Of a DNA stretch of 64,000 nucleotides, positions 1 to 10,376 are shown piece after piece; position 1 is the first letter of the stretch; every line of letters begins with the position of its first letter. The translations under genes were made by a program, and so were the position numbers. The stretch is taken from assembly GCA_021199495.1 (NCBI GenBank), contig JAJQHY010000003.1, forward strand, positions 38,604 to 102,603, read 5' to 3'. The notes beneath the pieces were generated by a model. That model was given only the letters and a program-made list of their open reading frames with translations. It was not told the DNA's origin and did no database searches. The stretch is from Lachnospiraceae bacterium (GTDB lineage Bacteria > Bacillota > Clostridia > Lachnospirales > Lachnospiraceae).

Positions 1-1482
1 GATGACGCGGACGCAGAAAACGGCGACAGCGGGACTGGCGACACCGGGAGCGGCGGAACCGAGAGCAACGATACCGGGAGTGACAACACAGATAGCAGTG
101 AAGCAGAGGACGCTGACATCGCTGACACCGCCGAAGAAGCTGCTCAGAGCACAGTCTCTCTGACGAACCTGTCCTATTCGGCGACATCTTTAAAGTCCCG
201 TTCTTTGACCGGGAGCGCAGCAAAGTCATCTGCAACATCTTATACTCTCCTGTCATCGACGGGAGCAACAGGCGACACAGATGAAACCGATGCTGAGCAG
301 AATAACGAGGAGGATACGGCGCAGGATAGTGAAAGCACTGTAAATGTCGTCGTTGATCCTGACGCACTCTCGGAACTTCTCACAGCATTGACAGAGGATT
401 TCACTTCTTATCTGGAAGAGAATGGCCTGGGCTTTACGGATTATCTGAGCAGTGATACCGCCTCGCAGATTCTGATGAGCGGTCTGATGAGTATGATCGA
501 CACCACGGAGCTGGAGAATCAGCTGACATCCGCCATTGAGGCAGCCATTACCGACATGATGACCGAACTGATGAATGTGATCGCACAAGCCATTGAAGAG
601 CAGATGACGGAAATCATGGAAGAGCTCATGGAGGCAATTGAGGAAGAAATTACGGAAGTCATGACGGAAATGATGACCGAAATCATGGATGAGGTCATGG
701 ACAGTATCGAGACTGCAATGACGCAGATGATGGAGGACATGACGGACAGCCTGGAGACTGCGTTTGAAATTGATTCAGATGTACTGGCGGAAGCTTTTCA
801 ATTTAATCTGGACAGTGAGAGCCTGGCGGAAATTATGACTTCGTTATCTTCTTCCACGAGCTATGACAGTAATCTGGAGACTTTCGGTTATCTGGATTTC
901 GCCAATCCGTCAGAGATTGATATTTATCCGAAGGATTTCAAGAGCAAGGATGTGGTGATAGATATTCTGGACGCCTATAATCAGAGAATGGAGGATGAGG
1001 GCAAATCGGAGCAGGTTATCACGTACACAGATACGGTGGGACTTCTGATGTCCTCCGTGACCACGATCATTGATGTGATTTCCTATGTGCTGATCGCGTT
1101 TGTGTCGGTGTCCCTGATTGTGTCATCCATCATGATTGGCATTATCACCTATATTTCCGTGCTGGAGCGCACCAGAGAGATCGGTATTCTGCGCGCCATC
1201 GGTGCCTCCAAAAACAATATTTCTCAGATTTTCAACGCGGAGACGCTGATTGTCGGCTTCTGCGCGGGTATGATTGGCATTGGAGTTTCCTATGCGCTGC
1301 TCGTGCCGATCAATTATCTGATCCATCGTTTCGCGGGCACTACAGACGTCAGCGCTGTGCTCATGCCGCAGTACGCGGCCATTCTGGTTGTTTTAAGTAT
1401 GGTGCTCACGCTGATCGGCGGCCTGATTCCTTCCGCATCTGCTGCAAAGAAGGATCCGGTGACGGCGCTGCGGACGGATTAA
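1..1482 (+). CDS. FtsX/MacB-family ABC transporter permease, 3' part
   Basis: The frame is open from base 1, so the gene starts before the window; 493 residues are visible. The last ~150 residues form the FtsX fold: a membrane helix near bases 1050-1150, the cytoplasmic motif ERTREIGILRAIGAS, two further helices (about 1235-1310 and 1370-1440) and the typical ending DPVTALRTD. Such permeases pair with a LolD-type ATPase to export lipoproteins or peptides or to transmit force to the envelope. The extracytoplasmic part is odd: a Gly/Ser/Asp/Thr-rich acidic stretch (bases 1-350) is followed by ~100 residues rich in Met, Glu and Ile that look continuously helical (bases 480-775). The family is sure; the substrate is unknown. 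Confidence 0.9.
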   Translation, partial: DDADAENGDSGTGDTGSGGTESNDTGSDNTDSSEAEDADIADTAEEAAQSTVSLTNLSYSATSLKSRSLTGSAAKSSATSYTLLSSTGATGDTDETDAEQNNEEDTAQDSESTVNVVVDPDALSELLTALTEDFTSYLEENGLGFTDYLSSDTASQILMSGLMSMIDTTELENQLTSAIEAAITDMMTELMNVIAQAIEEQMTEIMEELMEAIEEEITEVMTEMMTEIMDEVMDSIETAMTQMMEDMTDSLETAFEIDSDVLAEAFQFNLDSESLAEIMTSLSSSTSYDSNLETFGYLDFANPSEIDIYPKDFKSKDVVIDILDAYNQRMEDEGKSEQVITYTDTVGLLMSSVTTIIDVISYVLIAFVSVSLIVSSIMIGIITYISVLERTREIGILRAIGASKNNISQIFNAETLIVGFCAGMIGIGVSYALLVPINYLIHRFAGTTDVSAVLMPQYAAILVVLSMVLTLIGGLIPSASAAKKDPVTALRTD

Positions 1483-1518
1483 AAGAAAAGCGGCCGGCAG
1501 CGGTGCGGCTGCTGGCCG
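1481..1518 (-). terminator. Intrinsic terminator of the uxuA-uxuB-gntR operon
   Basis: An 11-bp GC-rich stem (arms 1491-1501 and 1508-1518, one G:U pair, 6-nt loop) is followed on the minus strand by CTTTTCTTTT (1481-1490). It lies 55 bases beyond the gntR stop. There is no T-run on the plus strand, so it serves mainly the leftward operon. Confidence 0.75.
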
Positions 1519-1572
1519 GATCAGAAACGGACGGCGGCTGGCCTTTTGCCAGGCGGCAGGAGGCGGGGCCGT

Positions 1573-2253
1573 TCAGGTGGATTTCAGATACTGCGGATAT
1601 TTTTCGCGGATCTGCGCCGCGTCTACCTTGTAACGATTCAGGTGTAATTTCATGATTTCACGGGCTGTGGAGGCATCTTTTGATGAGATGGCCTCCACGA
1701 TTTTTTCGTGATCCCCGACGATTTTTAAATCATTGACGGAAAAAAGAGCAAGGCTTCTTACGCGGTCAAAGTGAATGGAGATATTCTGAATCAGGGAATA
1801 AATCTGCTGCTTTGAGGCAATTTCAAATAAAGTCTCATGAAATGCGTTGTCCAGGGCAAGGAGGCGCTCCGCGTTGAAATTCTCCAGATAAAAGTTCTGG
1901 AGCTTTAAGTTTTCTTTCAGTTTCAGAATATCGTCTTCGACCGCCTTTTCGCAGGCAAGAGCTACAACTTCCGGTTCTACGGCGTTCCTTAAAAAGCGCG
2001 ATTCCTCCACCAGATCATAGTCGATCAGGGAAACCGTGCTTTTTTTCTGCGGGTGAATTTCCACGATATTGACCTTGGAAAGGTCGATTAAGGCCTCCCG
2101 CACCGGGGTGCGGGAGAGGCCAAGTTCGGCGGCCAGTTCATTTTCACTGATGCGGCTGCCCGGCGCAAGATCTAACGAGATGATATTTGCTTTCAGGCTG
2201 CGCAGGGCGTAATCGCGGCCGGTCTCGCGGGGGAGTTTTTCTGAAATTCGCAT
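1573..2253 (-). CDS. GntR-family (FadR/FCD subfamily) regulator, probably of the uxu genes
   Basis: A 226-residue transcription factor. The N-terminal winged helix is about residues 12-75, with the recognition-helix signature LGLSRTPVREALIDL. The C-terminal all-helical FCD effector domain contains the spaced Asp/His residues (LDNAFHETL, then HEKIVEA and MKLHLNRY) that in this family bind a metal and a sugar-acid or carboxylate ligand. It is the third gene behind uxuA and uxuB, 134 bases after uxuB, with AGGAGGA 9 bases before the ATG. Relatives in such loci (UxuR/ExuR type) repress hexuronate genes until an intermediate binds. The position makes this job likely, and the GTATAC-centred site upstream of uxuA is a candidate target. 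The family is sure; the ligand is inferred. Confidence 0.88.
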   Translation of the reverse strand: MRISEKLPRETGRDYALRSLKANIISLDLAPGSRISENELAAELGLSRTPVREALIDLSKVNIVEIHPQKKSTVSLIDYDLVEESRFLRNAVEPEVVALACEKAVEDDILKLKENLKLQNFYLENFNAERLLALDNAFHETLFEIASKQQIYSLIQNISIHFDRVRSLALFSVNDLKIVGDHEKIVEAISSKDASTAREIMKLHLNRYKVDAAQIREKYPQYLKST

Positions 2254-2387
2254 GTGAATGTCCTCCTGATCAAAAACAGGGCTCTTGTTTATAGATCATC
2301 TTTGGATAACAGAGGTTCGAATATTGTCAGATCTGCGTTTCCTGTTTATCACATTTTTCCCGGAATAAAATTTGATGCATATGGTTA
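2254..2387 (-). other. Spacer between uxuB and gntR
   Basis: 134 bases with no terminator-like hairpin, consistent with read-through from uxuB into gntR. An internal gntR promoter cannot be excluded; I see no convincing -35/-10 pair. Confidence 0.4.
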
Positions 2388-4004
2388 TCATTCCAGATAT
2401 TTCTTCAGGGAAGCACGTACAGCGCCTGGACCGGCAAGCAGTTCCTTCATCATGCCTTCGATCTTTTCTCCCAGCCCCACCGCGTTTAAGTCCACGCCGA
2501 AGAGAAGGGTGTTTGAAAGAATGGGCTTCAGACTGTCACCCAGGCTTGCGGGATCGTCATATTTTACGCCTGATAACTGTTCCTGCAGCGTGGCAAGCAT
2601 GGGATCGCTGCTGCACTCGAAAGCGTTTCCTTCATCGTCCACTGCCAGCAGATAGCGCAGCCATCCGGCAATCGCCAGGGGAATATAGGTCAGGCTGGCC
2701 GGATCAAGGTCGGGTCTGGCCGCGTAGCTTTTGATGGTCTCGCCGTAGCGGATGCCTACCTTCTGGCTGGTATCAGTGGCGATGCGCTGCGGGGTATCCG
2801 GCATGAACGGATTGGGCAGACGCTTCTCTAATACTTCCTTCAGGAAGGCTTCGGGGCTTAAGATTTTCGGGTCCACGACGACAGGCAGCCCTTCGACATA
2901 GCCGATTTTCTCTACCAGAGCCTTTAATTGCGGATCGTTCATTTCCTCCGCGATGGTCGAATACCCTAACAGACAGCCATAGACGGCCAGGGCGGTGTGG
3001 AGCGGATTTAAGCAGGTGGTGACCTTCATTTTCTCGGTGTTGTTGACAGTGTCGCGGTCGGTCATGTAGACGCCGGCTTTCTCCAGCGGCGGCCGTCCGT
3101 TGGGGAAACGGTCCTCGATGACCAGGTACTGGGGCTCCTCCGCGTTGACAAAGGGTGCGATGAAGGTGTTTTTAGAAGTAATGATTGGCGCCATATCCGC
3201 GACGCCTGCCTCAGTCAGGGCATTTTCCACCACTGCGGCGGGACGGGGCGTGATTTTATCAATCATGGACCAGGGGAAGGAGACATTCTCCTCATTCTGT
3301 ACCCAGTCTGCGAAGTCCTGTGAAATCAGGCCGTTTGCAAGCCATTTTTCCACCACGGTCATGACGCTTGTGCGCAGCTTCTCTCCATTGTGGGAGCAGT
3401 TGTCCATGCTGACGCAGGCAAGCGGCTTACCGCCGGCGTTGTAGCGCTCCAGCAAAAGGGCGGTCAGAAGCGACATGGCGTGCGAGCACTTCGCCGGTCC
3501 GTTTTGAAAATCCGCTTCCACAAAGGGGAAGAATTCTCCCTTAATGTTGGTGAGGGCGTAGCCTTTTTCCGTGATGGTGAAGCTCACCATCTGCAGAGAT
3601 GGGTTGCGGAATATTTCTTTTAAGGCGTCGAGGTCTTCGGGGTATGCGGCTCCGGCGCGCAATCCCTTAGCGATGGAGGCGATGACTTCCTTTTTCAGTG
3701 ATCCGTCCGGCAGCAGGCTGACCATCAGGGTCATGTTATCAAAGGGATCGTAGATTTTGTCAATGATTTCATAGTCAAAGGTGTCCGCCGCGATGATCCC
3801 GGTTTTAACCAGTCCCTGATTTAAGAGGGACTGCTGCAGGCCCGCGATGAAGCCGCGGAAGATGTTGCCCGCACCAAAATGCACCCAGGTCGGGGCTTCC
3901 TTCGTGGCGGCGCACATGTTCGACCGGTCGTAGTCCGGCAGGGTGATGTCGGCGGCCGCCCAGGCGGCGCGATCCTGGATTCCTTTATCGTTCAGATTTA
4001 ACAT
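2388..4004 (-). CDS. uxuB: Mannitol dehydrogenase-family oxidoreductase, probable fructuronate reductase
   Basis: 538 residues, the usual size for long-chain mannitol/altronate/fructuronate dehydrogenases. The Rossmann motif VHFGAGNIFRGF is at residues 41-52. The family motif VSMDNCSHNGEKL is at 198-210 and FPWSMIDKITPRP at 243-255. KVTTCLNPLHTALA carries the Lys/Asn/His group expected at the active site. The reaction would be NAD-dependent reduction of D-fructuronate to D-mannonate, the step before the neighbouring mannonate dehydratase in glucuronate breakdown. The ATG is preceded by AGAAAGGA. Tagaturonate or mannitol specificity is possible for this fold, but the uxuA neighbour favours fructuronate. 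Confidence 0.87.
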   Translation of the reverse strand: MLNLNDKGIQDRAAWAAADITLPDYDRSNMCAATKEAPTWVHFGAGNIFRGFIAGLQQSLLNQGLVKTGIIAADTFDYEIIDKIYDPFDNMTLMVSLLPDGSLKKEVIASIAKGLRAGAAYPEDLDALKEIFRNPSLQMVSFTITEKGYALTNIKGEFFPFVEADFQNGPAKCSHAMSLLTALLLERYNAGGKPLACVSMDNCSHNGEKLRTSVMTVVEKWLANGLISQDFADWVQNEENVSFPWSMIDKITPRPAAVVENALTEAGVADMAPIITSKNTFIAPFVNAEEPQYLVIEDRFPNGRPPLEKAGVYMTDRDTVNNTEKMKVTTCLNPLHTALAVYGCLLGYSTIAEEMNDPQLKALVEKIGYVEGLPVVVDPKILSPEAFLKEVLEKRLPNPFMPDTPQRIATDTSQKVGIRYGETIKSYAARPDLDPASLTYIPLAIAGWLRYLLAVDDEGNAFECSSDPMLATLQEQLSGVKYDDPASLGDSLKPILSNTLLFGVDLNAVGLGEKIEGMMKELLAGPGAVRASLKKYLE

Positions 4005-4182
4005 AATAATCCTTTCTGGTTTGAATGGGTATTTCCCTATAAATAAAGCCTGTCATATCAGTTGCTTTATGCTTTACTGTGGTTTATATATCTCAGGCAT
4101 ACAATGGAACATTTACTTAGTAACAGAACATGCAATTTATGGCTTATGAGAAAATTGGATGATCTTCATTTGGCATCCATAA

Positions 4183-5259
4183 TTACTGATTCATCTTACA
4201 GATCGCTTCCCACAGTCCATTTAAATATGTCGCGCCAAGCGCCCTGTCATACAGCCCATAGCCGGGTCTTCCCACCTCGCCCCAGATCATGCGTCCGTGG
4301 TCCGGGCGGATGTAAGTATCCGGGCAGGTCTCATAGACTGCTTTCATGATTTCGAATAAATCCAGATCGCCGGTGCTCGATAAATGCGCCGCCTCGCGGA
4401 ATTTGTGATGTCCCAGATATTTGATGTTGCGCACATGCAGACAGCCGATGCGGTTCATCTTACCGAAATGACGGATGATGGCGGGAATGTCATTGTCCGG
4501 ATTGGAGCCCAGCGAGCCGGTGCAGAGGCAGACGGTGTTACAGGGGGAGTCATATAGCTTGATAATCTTATCAAAATCCTCCTGGCTGTGGGCGATGCGC
4601 GGCAGACCAAAAATCGGCCAGGCCGGGTCGTCCGGATGGCAGGCCATCACCACGCCGCACTCCTCACATGTAGGAATGATGCCCTCCAGGAAATACTGAT
4701 AATTGGCCCGCAGATCATCGGGCGTGACAGACTCATACAGCTTCAGCGTCTTTTCTAACTCTGCCAGACGCTCCGGCTCCCAGCCCGGCAGGGAGAAACC
4801 GTTGCAGTTGTCGATCGTGTTGCGCACAATATCGAGAGGCCCCATGTCGCCCAGTTCAGCCTCATCGAAATACAGGCTGTTGGAACCATCCTCCGGGATT
4901 ACTCGCGCCAGGTCGGTGCGCAGCCAGTCAAAGACCGGCATGAAATTATAGACGATCACCTTGACGCCGTATTTCGCCAGGTTGCGGATGGTGATGCGGT
5001 AATTTTCAATGTACTGATCTCTGGTGGGCAGGCCCAGCTTGATGTCCTCGTGGACGTTGACGGACTCGATGACCTCACATTCGAGGCCGGCTTCATGCAC
5101 CTCGTCGATGTAGGCTTTGATTTCTTCCTCGGTCCAGACCTCTCCGGCCGCCTTATAGTCCAGAAAGCCCATCAGCCCGCTCATGCCGGGAATCTGCTTG
5201 ATCTGGCTTAAGGTGACGCTGTCGCTTTTGGAGCCGTACCAGCGGAATGTCATTTTCAT
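4183..5259 (-). CDS. uxuA: Mannonate dehydratase
   Basis: 358 residues, matching the short Gram-positive form (the E. coli enzyme is about 394). It removes water from D-mannonate to give 2-keto-3-deoxygluconate in cytoplasmic glucuronate catabolism. Family landmarks are MKMTFRWYG at the start, then [24 protein letters not shown] and DHGR, which include the His/Cys/Asp metal-ligand region of this Fe/Mn-dependent TIM-barrel enzyme. The frame is open further upstream to 5376, but AGGAGG lies 6-7 bases before the ATG at 5259, which fixes this start. It is the first gene of the leftward operon, 178 bases before uxuB. Confidence 0.93.
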   Translation of the reverse strand: MKMTFRWYGSKSDSVTLSQIKQIPGMSGLMGFLDYKAAGEVWTEEEIKAYIDEVHEAGLECEVIESVNVHEDIKLGLPTRDQYIENYRITIRNLAKYGVKVIVYNFMPVFDWLRTDLARVIPEDGSNSLYFDEAELGDMGPLDIVRNTIDNCNGFSLPGWEPERLAELEKTLKLYESVTPDDLRANYQYFLEGIIPTCEECGVVMACHPDDPAWPIFGLPRIAHSQEDFDKIIKLYDSPCNTVCLCTGSLGSNPDNDIPAIIRHFGKMNRIGCLHVRNIKYLGHHKFREAAHLSSTGDLDLFEIMKAVYETCPDTYIRPDHGRMIWGEVGRPGYGLYDRALGATYLNGLWEAICKMNQ

Positions 5260-5366
5260 GGGTGATCCTCCTTTTTGTGGGTCTTTTGTTTGCATGTTAA
5301 TTCTTCTGAATGTGTAAACTGGAAAAGTGCATTCTTTTCGGTGTATTTTTGGCTTTTCACAGGGAT

Positions 5367-5395
5367 AGTTTAGCATGATACATATAGAATGTCAA
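5367..5395 (-). promoter_or_regulatory. uxuA promoter
   Basis: On the minus strand TTGACA (5390-5395) is followed after 17 bases by TAAACT (5367-5372), about 105 bases before the uxuA start. This is a near-consensus vegetative promoter that needs no activator, which fits control by a repressor. Confidence 0.75.
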
Positions 5396-5407
5396 CTAGT
5401 ATACAAG
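5396..5407. promoter_or_regulatory. Candidate GntR/FCD operator
   Basis: CTAGTATACAAG is an imperfect palindrome (10 of 12 positions symmetric) centred on GTATAC. It abuts the -35 box of the uxuA promoter. Operators of FCD-type GntR regulators commonly have a GTATAC-like core. A weaker relative, AGGCATACAATG, sits at 4095-4106 ahead of uxuB. Binding by the local regulator is inferred. Confidence 0.45.
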
Positions 5408-5439
5408 ATAAAGCGTTCCCTCACGACGAAAGTCTGTCC

Positions 5440-5468
5440 TTGCAATCGTATCAAAACCGGGGTATGAT
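5440..5468 (+). promoter_or_regulatory. Promoter of the iron-alcohol dehydrogenase gene
   Basis: TTGCAA (5440-5445), a 17-base spacer, then TATGAT (5463-5468), 46 bases before the chosen start at 5515. It is divergent from the uxuA promoter, 45 bases away from its -35 box, so the candidate operator could affect both directions. Confidence 0.7.
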
Positions 5469-5514
5469 AAGTTTATTCACAGGAAAATCAGCCTGTTCGG
5501 AGGAAATGAATGTT

Positions 5515-6723
5515 ATGAATATATTGAGAAAAGCATATTGCAGAACCTTTCAGTTTTGTTTTCGCGTGGCGCTGCCGTTTCTGCCCTACCGGGAGCCGGA
5601 GATTTTAAACGGCATGCCGGAAATTGCCCGGGTGTTAAAGGAGCAGGAACTGAACCGTGTGTTGATTGTCACGGATAAGGGCATCAGCTCGCTGGGACTT
5701 TTGGATGGACTGAAGGCTGCTCTGGAGGAAGAGGATATTTTCTATACAGTGTATGATGAGACAGTGCCCAATCCCACAATCGCGAATGTGGAGGCAGCCA
5801 GAAAACGGTACCTGGATTATCATTGTCAGGCTATCATCGGCTTCGGCGGCGGCTCCTCAATGGACTGCGCCAAGGCAGCGGGCGCGCGGATTGTGAAGCC
5901 GCGCCAGTCTGTCAATCAGATGAAGGGCCTGCTGAAGGTGATGAAAAAGCTGCCGCCGCTCATTGCGGTGCCGACTACGGCCGGGACGGGGAGTGAGACG
6001 ACGCTGGCGGCTGTGGTGGTGGACGAGCGGACGCATCACAAATATCCGATCAATGATTTTTCCCTGATTCCGCGTTACGCGGTGCTGGACTATCATGTGA
6101 CGCTGGGGCTGCCGCAGAGCATTACTGCCACGACGGGGATGGATGCCCTGACGCACGCGGTCGAGGCCTATATCGGCAGGAGCACGACCCGGCACACGCG
6201 GGCGATGGCAGTGGAGGCGGTGCAGCTCATCCACACTTATCTGAAACGCGCTTACGATAACGGACAGGATGTGGAGGCCAGGAGCAATATGCTGCGGGCG
6301 GCTTACTGTGCGGGTATTGCCTTCACGCAGTCCTATGTGGGCTATGTTCACGGTGTGGCGCATTCCCTGGGCGGCGAGTACGGGGTGCCGCACGGCCTTG
6401 CGAATGCGGTGATTTTACCGTATTTTCTGGAGGAATATGGCGAAGCCTGTGCAAAGCGGCTGGGGAGGCTTGCCAGGAAGTGCGGAATTGCCGAAAAGAA
6501 GGATTCCGACATCCTGGCATCGCAGAAATTCATCGACTGGGTGCGGGAAATGAACGACTCCATGAACATTCCGCGCCATATTGATGGCATCCGCAAAGCG
6601 GACATCCCGAAGATGGCGAAAAACGCGGCGAAGGAGAGCAATCCGCTCTATCCGGTGCCGAGGGAGATGAGCGCGAAGGAGCTGGAGAAGATGTACTATG
6701 TTGTGGGAAATATAAAGAGGTAA
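5515..6723 (+). CDS. Iron-containing alcohol dehydrogenase
   Basis: 402 residues from the ATG at 5515. GGAGGA lies 10 bases upstream; ATG 5506 is too close to it, and the longer frame from 5389 overlaps the promoter. The fold is the group III Fe-ADH: GGGSSMDCAK (111-120) and PTTAGTGSETT (153-163) bind NAD(P) phosphate. The metal ligands are all present: Asp210 and His214 (GMDALTHAVEAY), His279 (HGVAHSLGG) and His293 (VPHGLAN). It reduces aldehydes to alcohols or the reverse; the substrate is not evident. The next gene, six bases downstream, is an aldehyde dehydrogenase, so the pair could interconvert an alcohol, an aldehyde and an acid. Confidence 0.9.
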   Translation: MNILRKAYCRTFQFCFRVALPFLPYREPEILNGMPEIARVLKEQELNRVLIVTDKGISSLGLLDGLKAALEEEDIFYTVYDETVPNPTIANVEAARKRYLDYHCQAIIGFGGGSSMDCAKAAGARIVKPRQSVNQMKGLLKVMKKLPPLIAVPTTAGTGSETTLAAVVVDERTHHKYPINDFSLIPRYAVLDYHVTLGLPQSITATTGMDALTHAVEAYIGRSTTRHTRAMAVEAVQLIHTYLKRAYDNGQDVEARSNMLRAAYCAGIAFTQSYVGYVHGVAHSLGGEYGVPHGLANAVILPYFLEEYGEACAKRLGRLARKCGIAEKKDSDILASQKFIDWVREMNDSMNIPRHIDGIRKADIPKMAKNAAKESNPLYPVPREMSAKELEKMYYVVGNIKR

Positions 6724-6729
6724 GATATT

Positions 6730-8109
6730 ATGATGGATATCAGTAAAATTGTAGCAAAACAGAAAGCGTTTTTTGACACCGGCAAAACCCTGGACGTCAA
6801 TTTCCGCATTGCCGCACTCAAACGGCTGAAGAAGGCGATTATAAATCATGAAGACGAAATCAATCAGGCGTTAAAAAAAGATCTTGGCAAGTCTGCGGCG
6901 GAGACCTATATGTGCGAGACCGGTATGACCTTAAGCGAGCTTTCCTATCAGCTCAGCCATGTCAGAAAGTGGAGCAGAAATCAGACAAAACCCACTGGCC
7001 TGGCCAATTTCCACGCGAAAAGCTTCACCGTCCAGGAGCCCTACGGCTGCGTCCTGATCATGTCCCCCTGGAATTATCCCTTCATGCTGTGCCTGGAGCC
7101 AATGGTAGGTGCCATCGCGGCAGGCAACTGCTGTGTGCTCAAGCCCTCCGCCTATTCCCCGGCGACATCCGCTGTGATCAAAAAGATCATTTCAGAAATC
7201 TATCCGGAGAAATATGTGGCGGTGGTGGAGGGCGGCCGCGCTGAGAACACGGAGCTCTTAAATCAGAATTTTGACTATATTTTCTTCACTGGCGGAGTTA
7301 CAGTCGGGAAGCTTGTGATGGAGAAGGCCGCAGCGCATTTGACGCCGGTAACGCTTGAGCTTGGCGGCAAGAGTCCCTGTATCATCGACAGCTCCGCGAA
7401 TTTAAAGCTCGCCGCGAAACGCCTGGTCTTTGGCAAATATTTAAACTGCGGCCAGACCTGCGTGGCACCGGACTATGTGTTGGTGGACGAGAAGGTGAAG
7501 GATGAATTTGTCGCGCTAGTCCGCTTACAGATCCGCAAGCAGTTCGGCACAGACCCGCTTTTGAACCCGGATTACGGCAAGATTATCAATCAGAAGCACT
7601 TCGACCGTCTGACCGGTCTGATTGCGGCAAGCTCTGACAAGGTTATCTGCGGCGGCAATTCCGATCCGGAAGCCCTGCGTATCGCGCCCACGGTGATGGT
7701 GGATGTGACGCCTGACGACGCGGTCATGCAGGAGGAGATCTTCGGCCCGATCATGCCGATCCTGACTTATCACGATATCCGGGAGGCAGAGCATTTTGTC
7801 AAAGAGCGGGAGAAGCCCCTGGCCCTCTATATTTTCACCGGAAAAAAGTCTGTTGCAAAACGTTTTGTGAAATATGTCTCCTTCGGCGGTGGCTGCATCA
7901 ACGACACCGTTCTCCACCTGGCGACCTCCGAGATGGGCTTCGGCGGCGTGGGAGGCAGCGGTATGGGCTCCTATCACGGCTACAAGAGCTTCGAGACCTT
8001 CAGCCATGAGAAGAGCATTCTCAAAAAATATACCTGGATTGATATGCCGATGCGCTACCAGCCTTATCATAAGATTTATATGGTGCTGACAAGGATGTTT
8101 CTACGGTAG
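6730..8109 (+). CDS. Aldehyde dehydrogenase, class 3-like
   Basis: 459 residues, the short form without the N-terminal extension of class 1/2 enzymes. Landmarks are SPWNYPF (112-118), LELGGKSP with general base Glu210, and GQTCVAPDY with catalytic Cys244; the C-terminal part has EEIFGPIMP and GFGGVGGSG. It oxidises an aldehyde with NAD(P)+ to a carboxylate. A tail of about 25 residues after the core is rich in Tyr and Met and resembles the tails of class 3 enzymes that touch membranes. GAGGT lies 8 bases before the ATG at 6730, and the gap to the alcohol dehydrogenase is only 6 bases, so one transcript is likely. Confidence 0.92.
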   Translation: MMDISKIVAKQKAFFDTGKTLDVNFRIAALKRLKKAIINHEDEINQALKKDLGKSAAETYMCETGMTLSELSYQLSHVRKWSRNQTKPTGLANFHAKSFTVQEPYGCVLIMSPWNYPFMLCLEPMVGAIAAGNCCVLKPSAYSPATSAVIKKIISEIYPEKYVAVVEGGRAENTELLNQNFDYIFFTGGVTVGKLVMEKAAAHLTPVTLELGGKSPCIIDSSANLKLAAKRLVFGKYLNCGQTCVAPDYVLVDEKVKDEFVALVRLQIRKQFGTDPLLNPDYGKIINQKHFDRLTGLIAASSDKVICGGNSDPEALRIAPTVMVDVTPDDAVMQEEIFGPIMPILTYHDIREAEHFVKEREKPLALYIFTGKKSVAKRFVKYVSFGGGCINDTVLHLATSEMGFGGVGGSGMGSYHGYKSFETFSHEKSILKKYTWIDMPMRYQPYHKIYMVLTRMFLR

Positions 8110-8295
8110 GATGAGCGGTACTGCTGCTGAATATGGTATATTTTCCGGGAAACATTTTCCTGAGAATCCTTTTTTCTGAAATCAGTGAGAGACAGTGATT
8201 GCCTTCAGAATCAGGCATTTCGGATGCAGGCGGGAATCCGGCGGGAGATACCATCCGTTGAAATATCGTGCATAGGCAGGGAGAATAAGTGAAAT
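8110..8295 (+). other. Spacer before the Nudix gene
   Basis: 186 bases with no gene. No convincing terminator or sigma-70 promoter pair is visible, so it is unclear whether Nudix-glpK-GH2 is transcribed together with the dehydrogenases. Confidence 0.4.

Positions 8296-10375
<2,080 letters not shown>

Positions 10376-10376
<1 letters not shown>

Noticed and set aside
2254-2655. 133-codon rightward frame across the gntR-uxuB gap
   Set aside because: It mostly overlaps uxuB in antisense and has no ribosome binding site or motif.
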